Origin: Echinostoma caproni
Taxonomy: Eukaryota; Platyhelminthes; Trematoda; Plagiorchiida; Echinostomatidae
Direction of reading: 5' to 3'
NCBI GenBank assembly: GCA_900618425.1
Contig: UZAN01055312.1
Span: 1 to 14,638 of the forward strand
Length of the DNA: 14,638 nt
The notes beneath the pieces were generated by a model. It saw nothing but the letters and a program-made list of their open reading frames with translations, was not told where the DNA came from and ran no database searches. The position numbers and the translations under genes are program-made. Shown here piece after piece: positions 8,586 through 14,638 of this stretch; the stretch's first letter is position 1; each line of letters starts with the position of its first letter.

Positions 8586-10988
8586 ATGTTTAGACTAAGT
8601 TGTGATTACCGTAAACCGTCTGCTTGTTTGATCAGGTGAGTTAAAAACTGGATTTACAGATGAGCACGGTAGATCGGGTGAACTGCAACTTGCAGCTGCA
8701 TGATGGTCCTGGGTCTCATTTAGATCTGAATTGCGGTCCAATGTGAACCAACGATAGTTTACATTTAATAACATTTGTTGCAACACCCAGATGTTACGCA
8801 GACTGCTTCCGCTGATCTATACATTTTGCAAGCCCTTTACGAGCATTGCGTTTCGCGTAGTTAGACAAGAGTCAACCGGATATGGACGTGGTAGGAACCA
8901 CTCTGAACGGGACAACGTATTGCAAGACGGGTACGGAGCAAGGTTTGTTTACATAAATGAAAGTTTTCGCATATAGTGCAGATAAAAGCAGACCTGAACT
9001 GAACACATTTCTGACCACCTTCAATTGCTTCACCAAATGTTTGTACCGGATCGACGTTCACTGATAGAGTCTGGCAAATAGAACACGAGTTGCGTAATCA
9101 ATGTGTACTGAGGAACAGGTAAACAAATACTATGTGCAACATAGCTCAAGTTGTGAGTAATACGGATCAGAAACCAGGAAGCATAGGACAGAATGGAACG
9201 GAACGGAGATTTAAGCCACTCGTTAGGCGTAATCAGATCACAGAACGAGGAACATTAAAGGGAACATAGTGTTCGAAGGGATAAACGACCAATCACCTTC
9301 AATCAGCCCATGTTCACGATTGTTTATCAGTAATACATGGGCAAATGCGTCTTAATAGAGCACACGATATTACATGGAGCGAAATGAAGCGATTTAATTG
9401 AGAGTTCAAGGGGAAGCAGGTAGTTTGCTGGTAAACATCTGGCCTAAGAACCGTTGAGGATTGAATAGCATTCATTTATTTTTTGAGATTGTGGCCACAG
9501 ATAGAGACATATGTAAATGTGCGGGTACCAACCATGCTGCAGAGGTGCAAAGAATGAGACAGGAGTAATGTGGACAGTTGTGGTTACTTGGGTTATATCA
9601 TGTTCATCTGTATATGAATAAAGACACAAGTAGGGGCAGCCGTGGGTGAACGGATTTCAATGTGTATCAAATGTGTCGAGGTCTATTGGTTTGCTAAGAA
9701 GTGAATATGTAGTGGTTTCTAGGATGGATAATCAAAATTTGATCTATACAAACAACAGATACATACAGTACGTGAGGCAGGGGTATAACAGAGGGACAAT
9801 AGTACAAATTGAGTGAATGCTGAATTGATCGATATGGCGAATGTGTCCAAAGTAGTTGATCTTTACAATTTTGGCCCGCAAACACTACGGAAAGTGGAGC
9901 TTTATTGTACACACAATGTGCCCGGGTTGAGGATAATACAACGTGACTTACTTGGTTGACCATAAATAGAAAAGCCTGGCTCCATTCAATAGGGCCTCCT
10001 GAGCGATCAACGGCAATGCCCGGGGATGTAGTGACACGCTTGATATCTACTTCTAGATATTTGCATCTAATCAGGGTTGCATTTCTATGGGTTCTTGGTT
10101 CCCCGTTTTTCAATTAAACTGTTGTACTGTATTGTACTCTGCTTTATGTCACAGAACATGCTACGGTTGACATAAGAGGCAGCATGATTTGCATGACAAA
10201 AGACTTTTAGGTATCCCGTATTTGATTTACGACAATTCTAGTTCCACTTGGCATACCCTATACAATAGGTTTCTCTCTATGTGTGGTTATCAGGAAGAAT
10301 TTCTGAAAACGATTCTCTATGAATCATGTTCCCAGCACGGTGGAAACCTTTTAGCGTTGGGTCTGTACACAAATGGAATAGTGTTTTCCACAGTCAACCT
10401 TTTAGCTGTTCCACAGTGTGGGTGTATTGCATCATGACGCAGAAGAGCATTTGTAAACAAGAAGTACATTTGTGACTTGAGTGTCAACACATTTACCTCT
10501 CGTACAGAGTTCATGTGCTTAGTAGATTAGTGAAGCACTGGATAGGCACACACTAGTAATGCGGATGACTTCGTAAAGAGTCTGGTCGCTGAAGGAAGGG
10601 AATTTGTTCAGAGAGATTGAGTAGTGCAGTTATCGGACCGGGCTGTTTCGTCCTACCCGGATGAAAATAGTGTAAAGTGAATCAGTGTCACATCATGAAC
10701 TGGACGTATTTACATATCGCCCCGTTTATTGTAAATCAGTCAGGTTGAAGGCCTCAAACCCCTTTCATAATATTTCATTGTTCCTACAAAACGTACTGAG
10801 AGGAACATCACTCCTGCTTCCAGTATTTCTGCGTTGAAAAGCAACAGCAAAGTTTCTAAAAACAAACGGAGGTCGCACAACACAAGAGAAGCGTTTACAA
10901 AATTGCCCTACGACGCTTAGTTTCATATTGAAATGGGGGTTTTAAAGTTAGGCAAGAACCATCCTATTTAAGAAAGCCAAAGCACAAT
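8586..10988. other. No gene recognised; part purine-rich
   Basis: From about 9060 to 9660 the plus strand is visibly purine-rich, with an AATAAA at 9617-9622. The longest open frame of the window (139 codons, minus, 9694-10113) lies here but shows no domain, motif or convincing composition. The plus-strand frame at 10189-10437 is likewise unrecognised. I call nothing as a gene. Confidence 0.55.
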
Positions 10989-11297
10989 TCACCTAATTTC
11001 GTTTACTAGTGTTACATGTATCATAAGCCAGTGCCGGGTTGAGGAGAATCGTTTGTTAGGAACAACAGTAACGACATCGATAAATTTTAGCACATGAAAC
11101 AGAAACATTCTCGACTGAATCAGGTCAGTCATAAGTTCCAAAAGCGCACATGCAATTTGATGAAACTCTCCGTCAGTGACAGTTTTAAGTACATTCACTG
11201 GCTCCACGAAGTGTTGTTCATTTTTGATCATTGTGGGTAACCAACCATTGCATCTTTTGCGCACATCAACGTTACTACTCACGAATGTGAGTAGCAC
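10989..11297 (-). pseudogene. Possible hAT-type transposase fragment
   Basis: A 102-codon frame contains VDVRKRCNGWLPTMI (residues 10-24), then TDGEFHQIACALLELMTDLI (41-60), then FHVLKFID (67-74). This spacing resembles the middle of hAT transposases related to the ZBED group, where D-V-x-T-R-W-N-S-x-L-x-M-I is followed by a helix beginning T-D-x-E-F and then a segment ending in L-K-F-I. The family's usual tryptophan is a cysteine (RCN). I see no BED zinc finger upstream and no C-terminal dimerisation region downstream, so at best it is a fragment. The match is by eye and weak. A stray exon of an unknown gene is the main alternative. Confidence 0.35.
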
Positions 11298-11814
11298 ATC
11301 ATGACCTGAGTCAACCGTTTATCATTTTTTGACACGTGGGCAGCATAAAGACCCGACTTTCCATAAACATATCATCAACGACTCCAGTCTATTGAGATCG
11401 AATCAATTATCATGTGGAACAACTCAATTGGAATTCGAAGTTTGGCTTTGCGTCAGATGGGTAGAATTAACGAATTCGCGTAAATGAGCATCTCTTACAT
11501 TCTCGGCTAGTACTCGTAACTGTGTAGTGAACCACTGTTGAAGTGTTTAGTTCCACAATTAGAAGAGTAACTAGACGAAATATAAAGCAAACTGCCGATC
11601 AACAAATCAGCAGTCAGTAAAAGAAGGAATAGAAAGACTTTATAACCGCAGGTGAGAAAGTTGCGAATAGTTTTTTGGTGGTAGATAATTATTTACACAT
11701 CGAGCGAATTTCATTCGATTAAACAATAAACCGTTTCATATACCCTCGGTGAACAAAATATCTGTAATCGATTGAAGCTGTATGAGCATCGATTGGTGTG
11801 CGATCAATCGTAGA
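11298..11814. other. No gene recognised
   Basis: No coding signal. If the PLE copy to the right had been full length, its RT would lie here. I see no RT motif, so that copy is 5'-truncated near 11815-11840, as expected for incomplete target-primed reverse transcription. Confidence 0.6.
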
Positions 11815-11840
11815 CGGGCCGCGGATACAGTTTCAAGGTA

Positions 11841-12300
11841 ATGCACCACATCAAGGACGTTTCGGAAATGACAGCAAGGCGACTGAGATCATATGGAATC
11901 CAAGTCGCCCACAGACCTATCGCCTGTCTAAGAGGACTTCTGGAAAAAACCCAAGGAGAGAACAATGGAGAAGGACAAGCGCAGCGTCATCTACAAAATA
12001 AACAGCGAGAACTACTCAAAACACTATATCGGACAAACTAGGAGAAAGCTGTCAACAAGGAGCACCAATTGGCATTCAGGAAATACAACCCATTATCGTC
12101 GATCTCCCTCCCCGAATATCAAGGACATCAATTTGACTTCGAATCAATGAGAATCATCGATCAAGCCCGGTCAAAACACGCTAGGCAATTTCTCAAAGCT
12201 TGGCACACCTCAATCAACTCAATAAACAGGCACATCGAACTGGATCACGTGCACACACCAATGCAACTCAAGAATCAAATGACGCAAGAAAAATATCACG
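11841..12300 (+). pseudogene. GIY-YIG endonuclease, tandem copy A
   Basis: A linker frame from 11841 gives MHHIKDVSEM then YGIQVAHRPIA. The frame from 11965 gives SVIYKI (11983-12000), then YIGQT (12025-12039). A third frame from 12069 gives HQFDFES with the likely catalytic glutamate at 12141-12143, then IIDQARSKHARQFL, WHTSINSINRHIELDH and MQLKNQM. The second frame change follows a 7-base loss relative to copy B (after AAGG, near 12060), which removes the catalytic arginine region (family T-R-I-x-E-H). Residues between the two GIY-YIG halves that are normally cysteines read as Ser (AGC) and Tyr (TAC). Copy A keeps the C-terminal helix block that copy B lacks. Confidence 0.83.
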
Positions 12301-12301
12301 N
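12301..12301. other. Single ambiguous base (N) at tandem-repeat junction
   Basis: The only N seen in the window falls at the seam between PLE endonuclease copies A and B. It may be an uncertain base or a trace of assembly across a repeat. Confidence 0.95.
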
Positions 12302-12305
12302 TGTT

Positions 12306-12520
12306 CAAAACACTATATCGGACAAACTGGGAGAAAACTGTCAGCAAGGATCCGTGAGCACCAATTGGCAGTCAGGAGACGTGACCCACTATCGTTGATC
12401 TCCCTTCACGAAGATCAAGAAAGACATCAATTTGAGTTCGAATCAGTGAGAACTGGATCACGTGTACACGCCAATGCAACTGAAGGATCAAATGATGCAA
12501 CAAAAAAGGTCACGCCGTGA
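12306..12520 (+). pseudogene. GIY-YIG endonuclease, tandem copy B
   Basis: A single frame reads KHYIGQTGRKLSARIREHQL, then RRRDPLSLISLHEDQERHQ and FEFESVR, so the YIG motif, the catalytic arginine (ARIREH) and the glutamate (FEFES) are all kept. The first half of the domain (VIYKI) is missing because the copy starts at CAAAACACTATATCGG. After ESVR, 86 bases present in copy A (from just after GAGA to just before ACTGGATCAC) are absent, which shifts the frame and removes the helix block. It is better preserved than copy A over the shared part, so it is not simply a younger duplicate of it. Confidence 0.82.
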
Positions 12521-12711
12521 TGTGAGAACAGACGGAAACCGCAATCGGGATGGAAGGACAACCTCCTTTCCTCTCATCCTCAGCATCTCGCACCAGTTCA
12601 ACGGCGAACCGCGTTGAACGCAGTAAGAACAGGGGACGAAAATAGTGGATGGAGAAGAACACATATATAAACGAACGGGTACAGGCAGAGCACTGCCACT
12701 TCACAAGCGCT

Positions 12712-13682
12712 TTTGTTATTACTTGCTCAATGGTAATAGAAAATGCTGTGTTTGAGATAACTTTGCCGCTTATTTTGAGTAATACACATCAAGGACTACT
12801 GTGTAGAGTCAATTCTCTCACTAAATTGGATAAAACAGTTATTTTGTCCTAAGGTGTTAATGGGATAAACCAAGGTTGTGCTTGAATATGCGTGGATCAA
12901 AGGCAAGGAAGGCCGATCCTCAGAAGCAGTTGTAAGCAGTTGAAGTGTACAAAAGGATTTTAACGAAAATCACAATTTCATCTTTATGAAGCTGAATGGA
13001 GAAGCCCTGTTTCGTGCAAAATATTGGGATTATATGTTTGTGTTTTTATAGCAATTTAAATGATCACCAAAATAAATCAGCAAGTCAAAATCATGCAAAG
13101 ATATCATGAGCTAGTGTACGCGCACCGTCATTACAAGCATTTTCATTTTGGTGAAATCTCTACAAAGCATAAAAACCTGACTCACCTGTAAAGGTGCTTC
13201 AATGTTTTCTTCCACCCAGGTGTCAGAAATCGATGATTTTAGGGTGTGGGGGGGGGGAGGCGGCAGTCAAACGGCTGTTATTCATTACGGGATCCTTGGT
13301 CGTGAATAGATTGAACGGAACGATTCCCGCACATCCACGCTGTGATTCTATTCGGCCAGGTGTATAGCAACCGTACTCACACCTGCCTTTACGGGTCACC
13401 GACTATGCCAAGCTGGGTGGTGTCCTCTCGTTCGAACGGGCATGCGTCTAATGATGCAACCCAGACAACCTGCAACATAGGAGTAAGCAAAATATTAGAC
13501 ACCAAGTAATTTTATTTCAGAACGACGCACATAAATATGGAGAGATAAGTGAGCTGATCCATCATAAGTTGGATAAATACCTTGTTGGAGATCAAAACAT
13601 ACTGATAAAGTATTGCAAATTGCTTCTTGTATCTGGAGTCAACTGAATTGGATTTCGTCTGTTCGCCGAGTTTGATGATTTG
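12712..13682. other. No gene recognised; short G run
   Basis: This non-coding stretch lies between the interrupted 3' end of the right PLE and the terminus-like block at 13683. It contains a run of ten G (13248-13257) in a GC-richer patch and an inverted repeat CAGGTGT/ACACCTG (13357-13363 and 13379-13385, 15-base loop). The GC-richer part at 13260-13460 may be another repeat, but I cannot name it. Confidence 0.5.
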
Positions 13683-13800
13683 TTTATAAACGTTCCATCA
13701 CTTCACAGGCACTGATGATGTCACCTCGGCTGGTGTTAAAACGTTTGCAAACAAATTGTTAAACTGGGCAGACAGGCGAAATCGATCAAAACATGTAGAT
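13683..13800 (+). ncRNA. PLE-terminus-like block with hammerhead-like core
   Basis: CTGATGA (13712-13718) is the invariant 5' core of hammerhead ribozymes. It is followed by a possible helix II, CACC (13722-13725) pairing with GGTG (13732-13735), then TTAAAACG, where a hammerhead would have GAAA; the G appears to be an A at 13738. A palindrome GTTTGCAAAC (13743-13752) follows. Hammerhead motifs are known in the terminal repeats of Penelope-like elements, and a PLE lies just upstream in the same orientation. I cannot find a full helix III plus cleavage site or a closing helix I, so this is at most a decayed ribozyme. Confidence 0.4.
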
Positions 13801-13879
13801 TTTTATATCTGAAAAATGCAAGTTGGTATTCAACCACCAAGGAAATGTATATCAACTAGTCAAATTTGCCAGTCACTAG

Positions 13880-14161
13880 GAGATCTCCAGCCAATCCTTT
13901 GATGCGAGTTACGAAGACCGGGCAGTGAGCGACTGCGCGGTGCAAGGGTGGCTTCTTTTAGCGTCTCCCAGGTAAGTTAATGAATGTATGCACTTTAAAT
14001 ATAGTCTGTCAATCGTTTTTTCCGATTACGTGAGTAAACACCGTGACTGCAGGTGGATAGTTAACAGATGCCGGGAACACAAGTTGGAAGAAGTGTGCAG
14101 ATCAATGAATGATCTGAGGGTATACGTCTCAATAAAGTATGAACACCCACTTACACATTAG
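13880..14161 (+). other. Speculative exon pair around a GT-AG intron
   Basis: An open stretch starting right after an AG (13878-13879) runs EISSQSFDASYEDRAV to LLLASP and ends at CCCAG before a consensus donor GTAAGT (13972-13977). A pyrimidine tract (GTTTTTTCC) and an acceptor CTGCAG end an 81-base intron at 14052. Joining keeps the frame: WIVNRCREHKLEEVCRSMND through to a TAG at 14159-14161, 36 codons later. The first exon is GC-richer than its surroundings. I recognise no domain and see no upstream exon or promoter, so chance remains likely. Confidence 0.2.
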
Positions 14162-14417
14162 CATTACTTAGTACGTGTTATTCCACGCTCCAATAACACC
14201 TAAAGGTTTGAAGTGTAATACGTAAATCAAATGGACTTTGATAATTTCCTCTTGGAGTGGACTTCACATTTTGGATGGTGAAACATTTCCTTTATTGCAA
14301 ATATCTTGCGTTTGCATTGAAATTATATCGGTGGATAAATAAAATCCAGTAGATCAGCTTTCTCAGTACTATTATCGTCTTTAAATTTCGAAGTGGATTC
14401 CAATAATAAACTTGGAG

Positions 14418-14452
<35 letters not shown>

Positions 14453-14638
14453 ACCAAACCCGCTCAAAATACTTATTTTCATCACATCTGTAGCTCTTAC
14501 TTACCAGATTTGTTCAAAGACTTATTGATAAAATGAACAAGGGTGGAGTCAGACTCTATGATGGATTCATTTGCCTCGTAAGCAAACTGTAAAGGACCAT
14601 TGGAAATTGGCATAGATTGCTGAAAGCCTTTGAGGATG
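14162..14638. other. No gene recognised
   Basis: Apart from the (AT)15 tract, no open frame of note, no repeat similarity to other parts of the window and no RNA structure that I can support. Confidence 0.6.
14421..14451. repeat. (AT)15 microsatellite
   Basis: Thirty bases of perfect AT alternation plus a final T, in AT-rich DNA. Confidence 0.97.

Larger units (their letters stand above)
12017..12530 (+). repeat. Imperfect tandem duplication within the PLE
   Basis: The 12017-12300 unit and the 12306-12530 unit align with a 289-base offset from CAAAACACTATATCGGACAA onward. Differences are numerous substitutions, a 7-base indel, a short indel near GAAGATCAAGAAAGACATC, and the 86-base deletion in the second unit. 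Both units also share the tail ACCAATGCAACT. Confidence 0.85.
11815..12711 (+). mobile_element. Penelope-like retroelement relic (right copy), 5'-truncated
   Basis: Similarity to the left PLE begins within the linker (RRLRSYGIQVAHRPIA, about 11877-11924) and continues through a GIY-YIG endonuclease that is present twice in tandem. The non-coding 3' part runs on to about 12711, ending with a block (TATAAACG ... CCACTTCACA) that reappears at 13683-13708. No RT domain is present upstream. The orientation is opposite to the left copy, so the 3' ends of the two relics face outward. Frameshifts, deletions and lost cysteines make it inactive. Confidence 0.85.

Noticed and set aside
9694..10113. 139-codon minus-strand open frame, the longest in the window
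   Set aside because: No domain, no recognisable motif and no supporting splice or promoter signals. One frame of this length is plausible by chance in nearly 15 kb.
10556..10617. NADDFVKSLVAEG, resembling an RT YADD motif
   Set aside because: A stop lies a few codons upstream, and no other RT motif is present on either side.

Overview
The window looks like repeat-filled intergenic or intronic DNA from a metazoan. No intact gene can be supported. Base composition is moderately AT-rich by eye. Every recognisable protein trace is a decayed transposable-element relic, and the unlabelled sequence carries stops in all frames. The two Penelope-like (PLE) relics resemble PLEs that are abundant in parasitic flatworms, so a trematode or cestode source is my best inference. 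The sequence alone does not prove it.

Layout. (1) 1-1240, minus strand: a PLE relic, cut by the window edge, with an ordered reverse transcriptase (RT) core and the start of a GIY-YIG endonuclease. (2) 1241-3683: no recognisable gene; a (CAT)6 tract and a short hairpin. (3) 3684-3932, minus: C-terminal end of a Tc1/mariner-type transposase. (4) 5171-5255, minus: a tRNA-like segment, probably the head of a SINE. (5) 6982 to about 8535, plus: a badly frameshifted Tigger/pogo-type DDE transposase, apparently interrupted at about 7880-8110 by an (AT)n tract and an unidentified antisense open frame. (6) 8586-10988: no recognisable gene; purine-rich at 9060-9660. (7) 10989-11297, minus: an open frame that may be a hAT transposase fragment. 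(8) 11815-12711, plus: a second PLE relic, 5'-truncated, whose endonuclease part is tandemly duplicated, with a single N at the junction. (9) 13683-13800: a PLE-terminus-like block with a degenerate hammerhead-ribozyme-like core. (10) 13880-14161: a speculative pair of short exons around a GT-AG intron. (11) (AT)15 near the right end.

The relics do not work together as a system. They are independent, inactive insertions of at least three classes: PLE retroelements, cut-and-paste DNA transposons and a tRNA-derived element. The points most worth checking are the hammerhead-like PLE terminus, the endonuclease tandem with the N at its seam, the antisense frame inside the Tigger relic, and the possible spliced exon pair. 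I found no CRISPR array, operon, phage, or undescribed system I could defend.
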